Shown here in pieces: positions 1 through 8,625 of a stretch of 64,000 nt of DNA. Below the pieces are notes generated by a model. It was given only the letters and a program-made list of their open reading frames with translations, had not been told where the DNA came from and did not search any database. Position 1 is the stretch's first letter. Each line of letters starts with the position of its first letter. Source of the stretch: Streptomyces gossypii (GTDB taxonomy: Bacteria; Actinomycetota; Actinomycetes; Streptomycetales; Streptomycetaceae). Both the position numbers and the translations under genes were made by a program. The stretch covers positions 112,001-176,000 of the forward strand of contig NZ_JAJAGO010000015.1 in the NCBI RefSeq assembly GCF_025165795.1, written 5' to 3'.

Positions 1-156
1 TTGGCCACCGGGGGCTGTCCGTCCCGGCGCGAGCCGGGCGCACGCGGAGGCGGAGGCGGCGGCGCGCCGGTCGGGTGGGGCGGCGCCGGACGGGAGCATG
101 TCCAGGCGGGCCGACCCCCGCCTGGACAGGCCCCGCTCACCGCCCCGGCACGGCGG

Positions 157-1548
157 TCAGGCGGCTTGCCAGTCGCGGGTGTGGAGGGGGAGCCCCGACC
201 TGCCGTTTGCGGGGGTGCGGACCGCCAGTACCTGGTTCACGCCGATCCGGTTGTGTTCGAAGGCGAGCGCCGAGGCCGCCATGTAGAGCCGCCACACCCG
301 GGCGCGGCCGGGCGAGGTGAATCGATTCGCCTCTGACCAGTGCGTCTCCAGCCGGGCGACCCAGGAGCGCAGCGTCCACGCGTAGTGCTCGCGGAGCGAC
401 TCCAGATCGCGGACTTCGAAGCCCGCCTCCTCCAGCAGGCCGATCGTCCGGCCGACGGGCGCGAGTTCGCCGTCCGGGAAGACGTAGGCGTCGATGAAGT
501 CATCGATCTCGTACGCCTCCTCGTCCTGTGCGGGGCGGCGCGCGATCTGGTGGTTGAGCAGCCGCCCGCCGGGCTTCAGCAGCCCGTGGAGCACCTCGGC
601 GTACTCGCGGTACCGCGCCGACCCCACATGCTCGGCCATGCCGATCGAGGAGATCGCGTCGTACGGCCCGTCCGCGACCTCGCGGTAGTCCTGGACGCGC
701 ACCTCGATCCGGTCGGTGAGCCCGGCGTCGGCGATCCGCTTGCGGGCGTACGACGCCTGCTCCTGGGAGAGCGTGACACCCACCGCCTGCACGCCGTACT
801 CGCGCGCCGCGTGCAGCACCATCGAGCCCCAGCCGCAGCCCACGTCCAGCAGCCGCTGGTCCGGGCGCAGCGCCAGCTTGCGGCAGATCAGGTCGAGTTT
901 GGCGTGCTGCGCCTCGTCGAGCGCTTCATCGAGCGTGCCGCCGGCGCCGCGGGTGCCGGGCTCGTCCCAGTAGCCGCAGGAGTAGACCATGGACGGGCCG
1001 AGCACCAGTTCGTAGAACTCGTTGCCCACGTCGTAGTGGTGGCTGATCGCCCGCCGGTCGCGGTGCAGGGTGTGGCGCAGTCCGGTGCGGTTGCGCACCT
1101 CTTCGGGCGGGGGCGGGGGCGGCGGCCAGGGGCCCGCAAGCCGCACCAGTTCGCGGGCGGCGGCACGTACGGCCGGGTCGCGTGCGAGCGCCGGGAGACC
1201 GCGGGAGGGCTCGGGGCCGCTGCCCTTCTCGCCGCCTTCTCCGCCGCCCGCGCCTGCGCCTGCGCCGTCGGCTTCCCGGTCGCGCTCCCAGAGGAGCTGG
1301 GAGATTCCGTCGAGCGCTTCGAACAGATCGCCTTCGATGTCGATCTCACCGGCCACCCAGGCCCGTGCCAGGCCCAGCTCGCCCGGCCGCCAGAGAATGC
1401 GGCGCAGCGCCCGCCGGTGGCGGATGACGAGGGTCGGTGCGCCCGGTGGCCCTGCCTCGCTGCGGTCCCAGGCCCGGATGCGTACCGGGACGGGCGTATT
1501 GAGTACCTTTTCCGCAAGGGCATGGAGCCGCGGCGCGGCGTCGGCCAT
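157..1548 (-). CDS. Cyclopropane-fatty-acyl-phospholipid synthase-like SAM methyltransferase
   Basis: 463 residues. Proteins of this family transfer a methylene or methyl group from S-adenosylmethionine to unsaturated acyl chains of membrane phospholipids. The N-terminal half (about 1-150) carries the CFA-type lipid-binding region, interrupted by a low-complexity Gly/Glu/Pro stretch at about 94-150. The catalytic half has HYDVGNEFY (171-179), SCGYW (190-194) and the SAM motif LLDVGCGWGS (233-242). ATG at 1548 has a clear ribosome site, GGAGGTGTGCC. It is the last gene of the left core block. The exact lipid product (cyclopropane, methyl branch or other) cannot be read from the sequence. Family membership is secure, the reaction less so. 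Confidence 0.88.
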   Translation of the reverse strand: MADAAPRLHALAEKVLNTPVPVRIRAWDRSEAGPPGAPTLVIRHRRALRRILWRPGELGLARAWVAGEIDIEGDLFEALDGISQLLWERDREADGAGAGAGGGEGGEKGSGPEPSRGLPALARDPAVRAAARELVRLAGPWPPPPPPPEEVRNRTGLRHTLHRDRRAISHHYDVGNEFYELVLGPSMVYSCGYWDEPGTRGAGGTLDEALDEAQHAKLDLICRKLALRPDQRLLDVGCGWGSMVLHAAREYGVQAVGVTLSQEQASYARKRIADAGLTDRIEVRVQDYREVADGPYDAISSIGMAEHVGSARYREYAEVLHGLLKPGGRLLNHQIARRPAQDEEAYEIDDFIDAYVFPDGELAPVGRTIGLLEEAGFEVRDLESLREHYAWTLRSWVARLETHWSEANRFTSPGRARVWRLYMAASALAFEHNRIGVNQVLAVRTPANGRSGLPLHTRDWQAA

Positions 1549-1859
1549 GGCACACCTCCGTCATGAGCGGGCTTGTCAGCACGTATACAGCCCTACTGCG
1601 CGGCTGTGCCCAGTGCAACGCCGTAGCAAGCCCGAGGCTTCCCACTGCTCGCCCCGTGCCGGCGGATGCGGCCGCGAGCCTTCGGCCGGGGTGTGCCCGT
1701 GTGATGAGGGCGCGTCAGCCCGGTGGCGGGTTCGCCCGTACGGCGAGGAGGTGCGGGGGAGGTCGTCAGCAGCGGCCGTGCGGACACGCCGAAGGGGCGT
1801 GAGCACCACGGATGGCTCACGCCCCTTCGGCGTATCGGTGTACGAGGTGCAGCGGAGGG
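1549..1859. other. Intergenic region between the CFA-like and NDH-2 genes
   Basis: 311 bases with no supported gene. The left part is the upstream region of the CFA-like gene. The right part holds a strong hairpin, listed separately, that would end NDH-2 transcription. Reading frames across this stretch have poor codon usage and no family resemblance. Confidence 0.6.
1786..1833 (-). terminator. Hairpin terminator after NDH-2
   Basis: Inverted repeat with arms CGCCGAAGGGGCGTGAGC (1787-1804) and GCTCACGCCCCTTCGGCG (1815-1832), extended by one further A:T pair, around a 10-base loop. It starts 27 bases beyond the NDH-2 stop codon. There is no U-tract, as is usual for streptomycete terminators. 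Confidence 0.75.
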
Positions 1860-3272
1860 TCAGCTTGCCCTTGCCTTCTCTGCCCGCTGGGCTTCCCCGG
1901 CCTGCTGGGCCTTCTCCGCCCGCCGCCCCTCGGCGGTGGCGGCGGCCATGACGGGTCCGGCGGCCTCCGCGAACTCCTCGCGCGGCTTCTCCATCGCGCC
2001 GAGCGAGACGACCTCGCGCTTGAGGAACATGCCGAGCGTCCAGTCGGCGAAGACCCGGATCTTGCGGTTCCAGGTCGGTACGGCCATGCCGTGGTAGCCA
2101 CGGTGCATGTACCAGGCGAGCCGCCCCTTGAGCTTGATCGTCATCTTGCCCATGACGATCATCGCGACGCCCTTGTGCAGCCCCAGCCCGGCGACCGCGC
2201 CCTTGTTCGCGTGCTTGTAGTCGCTCTGCGGGAAGCCGCGCATGCCGGAGATGACGTTGTCGCCGAGGGTCTTGGCCTGGCGCAGGGCGTGCTGGGCGTT
2301 CGGCGGGCACCACTTGCCCTCGCCCGCGGCGAGGTCCGGGATCTGGGCGTTGTCGCCCGCGGCCCAGACGTGGCCGACACCCTTTACCTGGAGCGTCGAG
2401 GTGGTGTCGACATGGCCGCGGGGGCCGAGCGGCAGACCGAAGCGGGCCAGCGCGGGGTTGGGCTTGACGCCCGCGGTCCACACGACGGTGTTGGAGTCCA
2501 CCTCCAGCCCGTTCTTGAGCACCACGTGGCCGCTGACGCAGGAGTCCATCGAGGTCTTCAGGTAGACCTCGACGCCGCGCTTCTGGAGGTGTTCGAGCCC
2601 CCACTCGCCGAGCTTGGGGCCGACCTCCGGAAGGATCTTGTCGGCGGCGTCGACGAGCACGAAGCGCATGTCCTCGCGCTTGACGTTCGGGTAGTACTTG
2701 GCGGCGTCGCGCGCCATGTCCTCGATCTCGCCGATCGTCTCCGCCCCGGCGAAGCCGCCGCCGACGAAGACGAAGGTCAGCGCCCGGCGGCGGATGTCCT
2801 CGTTCGTCGTGGAGTCGGCCTTGTCGAGCTGCTCCAGGACGTGGTTGCGCAGGCCGATGGCCTCCTCGACGCCCTTCATCCCGATGCCGGTCTCGGCGAG
2901 GCCGGGGATGGGGAAGGTGCGGGAGACGGCTCCGAGCGCGACGACCAGATAGTCGAACGGAATCTCGTACGGCTCGCCGACCAGCGGTACGACGGTGGCG
3001 GCCCGGCGGTCCTGGTCGATCGTGGAGACGCGGCCGGTGAGGACCTCCGCCTTGGGGAGCACGCGCCGCAGCGGAACCACGACGTGGCGGGGGGAAATGG
3101 AACCAGCCGCTGCTTCGGGGAGGAAGGGCTGGTACGTCATGTACGAGCGCGGGTCGACGACGGTGACCGTCGCCTCGCCGTACCGCATCTTCTTCAGAAT
3201 GCGGCGCGCCGCGTACAAGCCGACGTACCCGCCACCTACTACGAGGATTCGAGGACGCTCCGTGGTGCTCAT
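1860..3272 (-). CDS. ndh: Type II NADH dehydrogenase (NDH-2), FAD-dependent
   Basis: 470 residues. Single-subunit, non-proton-pumping NADH:quinone oxidoreductase at the inner face of the cytoplasmic membrane. The FAD-binding Rossmann motif RILVVGGGYVG lies at 8-18 and a second nucleotide motif, VFVGGGFAGAE, near 160. The basic and aromatic C-terminal region is typical of the membrane-associating end. The frame continues upstream to 3392, but MSTTERPRILVVGGG at 3272 is the natural start because it places the FAD motif near the N-terminus. A consensus Rex redox operator lies about 300 bases upstream, and a weaker one is close to the start. In Streptomyces, Rex represses NADH dehydrogenase genes when NADH is low, so redox control is likely. 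Confidence 0.92.
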   Translation of the reverse strand: MSTTERPRILVVGGGYVGLYAARRILKKMRYGEATVTVVDPRSYMTYQPFLPEAAAGSISPRHVVVPLRRVLPKAEVLTGRVSTIDQDRRAATVVPLVGEPYEIPFDYLVVALGAVSRTFPIPGLAETGIGMKGVEEAIGLRNHVLEQLDKADSTTNEDIRRRALTFVFVGGGFAGAETIGEIEDMARDAAKYYPNVKREDMRFVLVDAADKILPEVGPKLGEWGLEHLQKRGVEVYLKTSMDSCVSGHVVLKNGLEVDSNTVVWTAGVKPNPALARFGLPLGPRGHVDTTSTLQVKGVGHVWAAGDNAQIPDLAAGEGKWCPPNAQHALRQAKTLGDNVISGMRGFPQSDYKHANKGAVAGLGLHKGVAMIVMGKMTIKLKGRLAWYMHRGYHGMAVPTWNRKIRVFADWTLGMFLKREVVSLGAMEKPREEFAEAAGPVMAAATAEGRRAEKAQQAGEAQRAEKARAS

Positions 3273-3306
3273 GGAATCGAGTATCCAGCACTTGGGAGGG
3301 GGGTGC

Positions 3307-3324
3307 TCGTGAGGGTGTTCACAA
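3307..3324. promoter_or_regulatory. Imperfect Rex-like site near the ndh start
   Basis: Reads TTGTGAACACCCTCACGA on the minus strand. The left half matches the Rex consensus TTGTGAA fully; the right half is degenerate. It is centred about 43 bases upstream of the ndh start codon. It may be a second, weaker operator, or chance. Confidence 0.4.
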
Positions 3325-3578
3325 GCACCTGCGGGTCTTCTGCTACACTGCCCGCCGCCTTGCCGCCGCATCCCTCCAGAGGGGCGGACCACCGCCTCCG
3401 GACGGGCGGAAGCACCGGCCTTGAGCTGCGCTTCTCGGTCGCCGCCCGGGTAGACCAGTCACCCGGCCGGCGGGTGGAGCCGTTGGCCTGTTCCGCGCCC
3501 CGGCAGACCGAATGGGGCGATCAGGGGCTCTTATCCGGCCCTTACATGCCTCTGCGGGGACCGACCGGGGACTATTTC

Positions 3579-3596
3579 TTGTGAAGGACTTCACAA
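3579..3596. promoter_or_regulatory. Rex redox operator (ROP)
   Basis: TTGTGAAGGACTTCACAA is an exact match to the Rex consensus TTGTGAA-N4-TTCACAA. It sits between ppx and ndh, about 307 bases upstream of ndh. Rex senses the NADH/NAD ratio, and ndh is the only neighbouring gene reading away from the site on the minus strand. Confidence 0.8.
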
Positions 3597-3665
3597 ACTT
3601 ACTTCCGGCACGTGGTGCCAGGCAGCCCGGCACTCAGTGCCGGAGCGCTGCGGCGGCGTCATGGA

Positions 3666-4661
3666 TCACTGCCCGGCGGCCAGCCGACCCGCGATCCCGT
3701 CCAGGATGTCGTGCTCGCTGACGATCACCTCGGGGGCCCCGGTGCGCTCCAGCACGGCCGACAGGATCAGCGCACCCGCCGTGATCACATCGACCCGGCC
3801 GGGGTGCATCACGGGAATCGCGGCGCGCTCCGCGTGCGTGGAGGCGAGCAGCCGCGCCGTGATCTCGCCGACCTGGCCTGCGCTCAGCCGCGAGTGGTGG
3901 GTGGCGACGCGGTCGTACGCGTCCAGCCCCAGCGCGATTCCGGCGACCGTGGTGACCGTACCGGCGAGACCGACCAGCGTGCGCGCCTCCGTGAGCGGTA
4001 CCGTCCCGGCGACCTCATCCAGCGCGGCGTCGATGTCGCCCCGGACGGCGGCGGCCTGACTCCCGGTCACCGGATCGGCGAGCTGGTGGCGCTCGGTGAG
4101 CCGGACACAGCCGATGTCGACGGAACGGGCCGCCCGTACCCGTCCGTCGTCGGTGCCGAGCACGAACTCGGAGGAGCCGCCGCCGATGTCGACGACCAGA
4201 TAGGGCGGCTCGTGCGCCGGGCCCCCGTCAGGCGCGCCCGCCGTACCCGCCCCTGCGGCCCCTGTGGCACCGGCGGCCCGGGTCAGCTCCAGGGTGGCCC
4301 CGGCGAAGGAATACGCCGCCTCCTCGTCGCCCGTGATCACCCCCGGTTCGACGCCGAGCAGATCGCGCACGCCGCGTACGAAGTCGTCCCGGTTCTCCGC
4401 GTCGCGGGAAGCGGACGTGGCGACGAAGCGCACCCGCTCCGCGCCCAGTTCTCGGATGACACCGGCGTAGTCGCGGCAGGCCTCGAACGTACGCTCCAGC
4501 GCCTCGGGCGCGAGACGGCCCGTGCGGTCGACGCCCTGTCCCAGACGGACGATCTTCATCCGACGGTCCAGCTCCCTGAGCTCCCCGGTGCGCGGGTCGA
4601 CATCGGCGACCAGCAGCCGGATGGAGTTGGTGCCGCAGTCGACGGCGGCGACACGGGTCAT
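3666..4661 (-). CDS. Ppx/GppA-family exopolyphosphatase / pppGpp phosphatase
   Basis: 331 residues. An ASKHA-fold phosphatase that removes terminal phosphate from polyphosphate or pppGpp. The first phosphate-binding loop is DCGTNSIRLL near residue 8; the family motifs VATSASRDAENRDDF and GDEEAAYSFAGA follow; the second glycine loop VVDIGGGSSEFVLG lies near 160. A Gly/Ala-rich insertion precedes that second loop. The frame is open to 4880, but MTRVAAVDCGTNS at 4661 is the correct start because the upstream extension lacks family character. The gene lies 86 bases after the DUF501 gene in the conserved order DUF501, Ppx, NDH. Substrate preference cannot be decided from sequence. Confidence 0.92.
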   Translation of the reverse strand: MTRVAAVDCGTNSIRLLVADVDPRTGELRELDRRMKIVRLGQGVDRTGRLAPEALERTFEACRDYAGVIRELGAERVRFVATSASRDAENRDDFVRGVRDLLGVEPGVITGDEEAAYSFAGATLELTRAAGATGAAGAGTAGAPDGGPAHEPPYLVVDIGGGSSEFVLGTDDGRVRAARSVDIGCVRLTERHQLADPVTGSQAAAVRGDIDAALDEVAGTVPLTEARTLVGLAGTVTTVAGIALGLDAYDRVATHHSRLSAGQVGEITARLLASTHAERAAIPVMHPGRVDVITAGALILSAVLERTGAPEVIVSEHDILDGIAGRLAAGQ

Positions 4662-4707
4662 GGCGTTCTCCTTGCACGGGCGGGCGGGGCAAGCGGCGCG
4701 GAACGGC

Positions 4708-4740
4708 GCCGGGTGGTGGGGTGGTGGGGTGGTGAGGGCG
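4708..4740 (+). repeat. GGGTGGTG tandem repeat, possible G-quadruplex
   Basis: Short tandem GGTGGTGG units fill most of the gap between the DUF501 stop and the Ppx start. The plus strand carries at least four G-runs separated by T or TGG, which could fold into a G-quadruplex. Low-complexity slippage is the simpler explanation. Confidence 0.45.
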
Positions 4741-4747
4741 GCGGCTG

Positions 4748-5272
4748 TCAGTCGTCGCCGGACAGCGTCACGCAGGGCCCCTTGCGCCACCACGGGGGCA
4801 GCAGGGCCAGCGCCTCGTCGCCGAGCGGATTGACGCCCGGCCCGGCCACCAGCGCGTGCGCCACCAGCACATGCAGACACTTCACCCGGTCCGGCATGCC
4901 GCCCGCGCTGGGGAAGCCCACCAGCACCTCGATTGCGTCCCGGCGCGCGAGATAGTCCTCGTGCGCGGCCCGGTAGGCGGCGGCCAGCTCCTCGTCCTCC
5001 TGGAGCCGGGCCGTCATCTCCTTCATCACGCCGTCGGCCTCCAGCGTGCCGATCGCGGACGCGGCGCGCGGACAGGTCAGGTAGTACGTGGTGGGGAACG
5101 GCGTGCCGTCCTCCAGACGGGGCGCGGTCTCGACGACGTCCGGCTGTCCGCAGGGGCAGCGGTGCGCGATGGCGCGCAGCCCGCGCGGCGGGCGGCCGAG
5201 CTGCTGCTGGAAGGCGGCGATGTCGGCCTCGGTGGGCGGCGCGGGCGCGGTCGGCGGCGGCGGGTTTTCCAT
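4748..5272 (-). CDS. DUF501 family protein
   Basis: 174 residues, function unknown. The conserved cysteines of the family are present: HRCPCGQP near 37-44, YLTCPRAAS near 69 and RVKCLHVLVAH near 139, suggesting a bound metal. The N-terminus (about 1-15) is Pro-rich. Across actinobacteria, from memory, this gene sits beside the septum-initiator gene and the Ppx/GppA gene, as here. The ATG at 5272 has a modest ribosome site. No catalytic motif that I recognise is visible. Confidence 0.85.
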   Translation of the reverse strand: MENPPPPTAPAPPTEADIAAFQQQLGRPPRGLRAIAHRCPCGQPDVVETAPRLEDGTPFPTTYYLTCPRAASAIGTLEADGVMKEMTARLQEDEELAAAYRAAHEDYLARRDAIEVLVGFPSAGGMPDRVKCLHVLVAHALVAGPGVNPLGDEALALLPPWWRKGPCVTLSGDD

Positions 5273-5352
5273 GGGAGCTTCCAGGTGGTGGGGCGGGGCG
5301 GGGCGGACGGGCGTGCAGGCGGGCGGGAGCGGCGGGCGGTCCGGGAAGTCGG

Positions 5353-5817
5353 TCAGTCGGCCTCGTCCACGCCGCTCCAGAGCTTCTCGTACCAGGGCCG
5401 GTCGGTGCCGCCGTGGTCCTGCGGCAGCCCCGACTCGGCGGTGCCGTCCGGCAGGATGTAGCTCGTCTCGCCGGGGCGTACGAAGTGCAGGTGGCGCCGG
5501 GCCTGCTGCTCGACGAACGCCTGGTCCTGCCAGCGTGCCTTCAGCTCGCGCAGATCGCGAACCTGCTCGCCGGTCTCCTGGACCTGGCGGCGCTCGTCCT
5601 CGATGTCCGCGCGCTGCGAGATGTACTGGCGCATCGGATAGGCGAGCGCCACCACCATCGAGCAGACGACGAGCGCGAGCAGTGCGGCTCTGCCGGTGAG
5701 GCGGCTGCGGCGCGGTGCGCGTACGCGGCGGCGGCTCTGCGCGCGGTAGACGCGTTCGGCGGTCTGGGAGCCGAGAGCTCTGAGTCTGGTCGCGGTCGAG
5801 AACCGGTCCGCGGGCAC
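5353..5817 (-). CDS. FtsB/DivIC-like septum formation initiator protein
   Basis: 154 residues. Small bitopic division protein expected to join the FtsL/FtsQ complex at the septum. It has a basic cytoplasmic N-terminus (about 1-43), one transmembrane segment, LLALVVCSMVVALAYPM (about 46-62), and a predicted coiled coil, ADIEDERRQVQETGEQVRDL, followed by the family motif RRHLHFVRPGE. GTG at 5817 follows GGGAGGAAT. It lies directly downstream of eno, the usual eno-divIC arrangement of Gram-positive bacteria, but a strong hairpin after eno suggests partly separate transcription. Confidence 0.87.
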   Translation of the reverse strand: MPADRFSTATRLRALGSQTAERVYRAQSRRRVRAPRRSRLTGRAALLALVVCSMVVALAYPMRQYISQRADIEDERRQVQETGEQVRDLRELKARWQDQAFVEQQARRHLHFVRPGETSYILPDGTAESGLPQDHGGTDRPWYEKLWSGVDEAD

Positions 5818-5906
5818 ATTCCTCCCCTGTCCTCCGCCTCGCGAGTGTCCTCCGCCTCGCGAGCGCGTGCCGCGCGCTCAGGCGCGCTCCGGCGCGTCAC
5901 GTACAT

Positions 5907-5944
5907 ACGTCCCCGCCACCGTACGGGAACGGTGGCGGGGACGT
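5907..5944 (-). terminator. Terminator after eno
   Basis: Perfect 16-base-pair stem, ACGTCCCCGCCACCGT (5907-5922) with its complement (5929-5944), and a 6-base loop ACGGGA. It begins about 40 bases past the eno stop and would limit read-through into the FtsB-like gene. Confidence 0.82.
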
Positions 5945-5984
5945 GGGGTCTGCCGTCAACGACAGACCCGGGCCGTGCAGAGTG

Positions 5985-7265
5985 TCAGCCCTTGAAGCGG
6001 GGGAACGCGGAACGGCCCGCGTACACCGCCGCGTCGTCCAGGATCTCCTCGATGCGCAGCAGCTGGTTGTACTTCGCGACGCGCTCCGAGCGGGCCGGGG
6101 CGCCGGCCTTGATCTGACCGCAGTTGGTGGCGACGGCAAGGTCGGCGATGGTGACGTCCTCGGTCTCGCCGGAGCGGTGGGACATCATGCACTTGAAGCC
6201 GCTGCGCTGGGCCAGCTCCACGGCGTCCAGCGTCTCGGTCAGCGAGCCGATCTGATTGACCTTCACCAGCAGGGCGTTTGCGGACTTCTCCTCGATGCCG
6301 CGGGCCAGCCGCTCGGGGTTGGTGACGAACAGGTCGTCGCCGACGAGCTGCACCTTGTCGCCCAGCTTCGCGGTGAGCCCGGCCCAGCCCTCCCAGTCGT
6401 CCTCGAAGAGCGGGTCCTCGATGGAGACCAGCGGGTAGGCGGCGACCAGCTCCTCGTAGTACGCCGTCATCTCGGCCGCCGAGCGCTTCTGGCCCTCGAA
6501 GCTGTAGGTGCCGTCCTTGTAGAACTCGGAGGCCGCGACGTCCAGGGCCAGGGCGATGTCCTGGCCGGGGGTGTAGCCCGCCTTCTTGACGGCCTCCAGG
6601 ATGAGGTCGAGCGCCTCGCGGTTGGAGCCCAGGTCGGGGGCGAAGCCGCCCTCGTCGCCCAGGCCGGTGGCCAGGCCGCGCTCCTTGAGCACGCCCTTGA
6701 GCGAGTGGTAGACCTCGGCGCCCCAGCGGACGGCCTCGGAGAAGGACTCGGCGCCGATCGGCGCGATCATGAACTCCTGGATGTCCACGTTGGAGTCGGC
6801 GTGCGAGCCGCCGTTCAGGATGTTCATCATCGGGACGGGCAGCTGGTGCGCGTTCGGCCCGCCGAGGTAGCGGAAGAGCGGCAGGTCTGACGCCTCGGAG
6901 GCGGCGTGCGCGACGGCGAGGGAGACGCCGAGGATGGCGTTCGCACCGAGCGAGGACTTGTCCGCCGTGGCGTCCAGGTCGAACATCGCCTGGTCGATCA
7001 GGCGCTGCTCGGTCGCGTCGTAACCGACGAGCTCCGGGCCGATCTGCTCGATGACGGCGAGTACGGCCTTCTCGACACCCTTGCCGCCATAGCGGTTGGC
7101 GTCACCATCGCGGAGTTCGAGGGCCTCGAAAGCGCCGGTCGAGGCGCCGGACGGAACGGCAGCACGGCCGGTGCTGCCGTCGTCGAGGCCGACCTCGACC
7201 TCGACCGTGGGGTTGCCTCGCGAGTCGAGGATCTCGCGGGCTACGACGACGTCGATGGACGGCAC
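5985..7265 (-). CDS. eno: Enolase (phosphopyruvate hydratase)
   Basis: 426 residues, the normal bacterial length. Converts 2-phosphoglycerate to phosphoenolpyruvate in glycolysis. The N-terminus VPSIDVVVAREILDSRGNP is canonical. Other hallmarks are SGASTGAFEALELRD, NGGSHADSNVDIQEFM, the metal ligand DDLFVTNPERL, the catalytic lysine region LLVKVNQIGSLTET and the signature MMSHRSGETED. GTG at 7265 is preferred over the longer open frame because GGAGAA sits just upstream and the protein aligns from this residue. Terminators flank the gene on both sides, so it is probably its own transcription unit. Confidence 0.98.
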   Translation of the reverse strand: MPSIDVVVAREILDSRGNPTVEVEVGLDDGSTGRAAVPSGASTGAFEALELRDGDANRYGGKGVEKAVLAVIEQIGPELVGYDATEQRLIDQAMFDLDATADKSSLGANAILGVSLAVAHAASEASDLPLFRYLGGPNAHQLPVPMMNILNGGSHADSNVDIQEFMIAPIGAESFSEAVRWGAEVYHSLKGVLKERGLATGLGDEGGFAPDLGSNREALDLILEAVKKAGYTPGQDIALALDVAASEFYKDGTYSFEGQKRSAAEMTAYYEELVAAYPLVSIEDPLFEDDWEGWAGLTAKLGDKVQLVGDDLFVTNPERLARGIEEKSANALLVKVNQIGSLTETLDAVELAQRSGFKCMMSHRSGETEDVTIADLAVATNCGQIKAGAPARSERVAKYNQLLRIEEILDDAAVYAGRSAFPRFKG

Positions 7266-7347
7266 GAAGTTCTCCTTCGGTGTATAGGACTGCTGCACCC
7301 GCAGCCTATCCGCCTGGCGGACGATCCGTTTGTTCCGCCGGTAAAGA

Positions 7348-7386
7348 AAACGCTCCGTTACGGAACCGATCCGTAACGGAGCGTTT
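7348..7386 (-). terminator. Terminator between the transglycosylase gene and eno
   Basis: Perfect 17-base-pair stem, AAACGCTCCGTTACGGA (7348-7364) with its complement (7370-7386), and loop ACCGA. On the minus strand it is followed by TTTTCTTT, making it the most classical intrinsic terminator in the window. It ends the transglycosylase transcript. Confidence 0.88.
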
Positions 7387-7514
7387 ACCCGGAAGGACCT
7401 GCCCCTGAGATGCCGGCGGGGAGCACGGGCGACCGCGAGATCAGCCCGCTCACCCGTCGTCAACGCCCGCCGTGGCGCCTTCCCCGCGTTCCGGCGCGGG
7501 CATCGAGAGTCATG

Positions 7515-8519
7515 TCACAGCGTGAGGCTCTGCCCCGGGAGGATCAGGTCCGGGTCGGAGCCCACCGTGTCGCGGTTGCCCTCGTACAGGGAGGTCCAGC
7601 CGCCGTCCAGGCCGAGGTCGGCGGCGATCGCGGAGAGCGAGTCACCGCTCTCCACCCGGTACTCGCCCGCGGGCTCGGGCTTGCCGTCCCTGCCGCTCTT
7701 TCCGTCCTTGCCGTGCGATCCGCGCGAGGCGCGGTCCGAACCGTCCCGCTGCCGGTCGTCCGGCGCACCGCGGTGCTTGCCGGTGCCCTCGCCCTCGGTA
7801 CCGGCCTCCGCCTCGGGCGTGTCGGGCGTGTCGGCGCCGTCCGGGGACCTGTCCGATCCGTCCGTCCGCTGGGAGCCGTCGGACTCGCCGGACCCGTCTG
7901 ACGCATCGGAGGAGTCGGATCCGCCGGTCTCCGACGGGCTCTCGGACGGCTTGTCCGACGGGCCCGCGGACTCGTCCCTGGACGGCCGCTCGGAGGGGCG
8001 CTCCGACGGCTGCTCCGCGGAAGGCCCGTCGGTATCCGGCGAAGTGTCCGTGTCGCTGGGCTCGGGAGCCGGTTCGCCGGAGGACGTCGGCTCGGGAGCG
8101 GGCTCCCCGGTGGCGTCGGGGTCGACGTCGGGCAGCTCCTCCACCACCTCGCCCAGCCCCGAGGTCACCGAGCAACTCGGCCAGGCGCTCGGCCCCTTGT
8201 CGGCGAGGATCTTCTCCGCGACGGCTATCTGCTGACTGCGGCTGGCCAGGTCGGGCCGCTCCGCGAAGTCCCGGCCGCCGTACTGCTCCCAGACGTCCTG
8301 GGTCAACTGGAGGCCGCCGTACTGGCCGTTCCCGGAGTTGGAGCTCCACAGACCGCCGCTCTCGCACTGGGCGACACGGTCCCAGGTGCTGCCGTCGTCC
8401 GCTTGTGCCGCGCCCGCTCCGAGCAGCGGCATGGCGATGCCTGCGCCCGTCACCCCCGCTGCGACGAAGAAGGCGGGAGCTTGACGGGGCCGTCGGTGAC
8501 GGCCGTTCCCGGAGCGCAT
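7515..8519 (-). CDS. Secreted transglycosylase (Rpf-type) with C-terminal LysM
   Basis: 334 residues. Resuscitation-promoting-factor-like peptidoglycan lytic enzyme. A signal peptide ends near AQA/DD (about residue 40). The transglycosylase fold follows with WDRVAQCESGG (catalytic Glu53, Cys52), the GQYGGLQL loop and RSQQIAVAEKIL. A long Ser/Asp/Glu/Pro-rich disordered linker spans about 135-275. The C-terminal LysM, YRVESGDSLSAIAADLG, binds the glycan. Position next to eno agrees with the rpfA locus of S. coelicolor as I remember it. The ATG at 8519 follows AGAGAGGCTCC. The expected c-di-AMP riboswitch could not be identified upstream, since only 106 bases separate this gene from the P450 gene. 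Confidence 0.92.
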   Translation of the reverse strand: MRSGNGRHRRPRQAPAFFVAAGVTGAGIAMPLLGAGAAQADDGSTWDRVAQCESGGLWSSNSGNGQYGGLQLTQDVWEQYGGRDFAERPDLASRSQQIAVAEKILADKGPSAWPSCSVTSGLGEVVEELPDVDPDATGEPAPEPTSSGEPAPEPSDTDTSPDTDGPSAEQPSERPSERPSRDESAGPSDKPSESPSETGGSDSSDASDGSGESDGSQRTDGSDRSPDGADTPDTPEAEAGTEGEGTGKHRGAPDDRQRDGSDRASRGSHGKDGKSGRDGKPEPAGEYRVESGDSLSAIAADLGLDGGWTSLYEGNRDTVGSDPDLILPGQSLTL

Positions 8520-8625
8520 GTGGAGCCTCTCTTAAGACAACTGAAGTCCGACCGGTCGAAGACGCACCGGTCGAGCATCGAACGTAACGTCGGGCCACGG
8601 CAGTCACAAGCGAATGTCGCGAGCA

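Larger units (their letters stand above)
3273..3665. other. Long leader/intergenic region upstream of ndh
   Basis: 393 bases without a supported gene. It contains a perfect Rex-type palindrome at 3579-3596 and an imperfect one at 3307-3324. If transcription starts at the distal site, ndh carries an untranslated leader of roughly 280 bases. No frame here shows convincing codon bias, and I do not recognise a known riboswitch. Confidence 0.55.

Noticed and set aside
8520..8625. A c-di-AMP (ydaO-type) riboswitch expected upstream of an Rpf-type gene
   Set aside because: Only 106 bases are available before the P450 gene and I could not see the conserved core. A covariance-model search would settle it.
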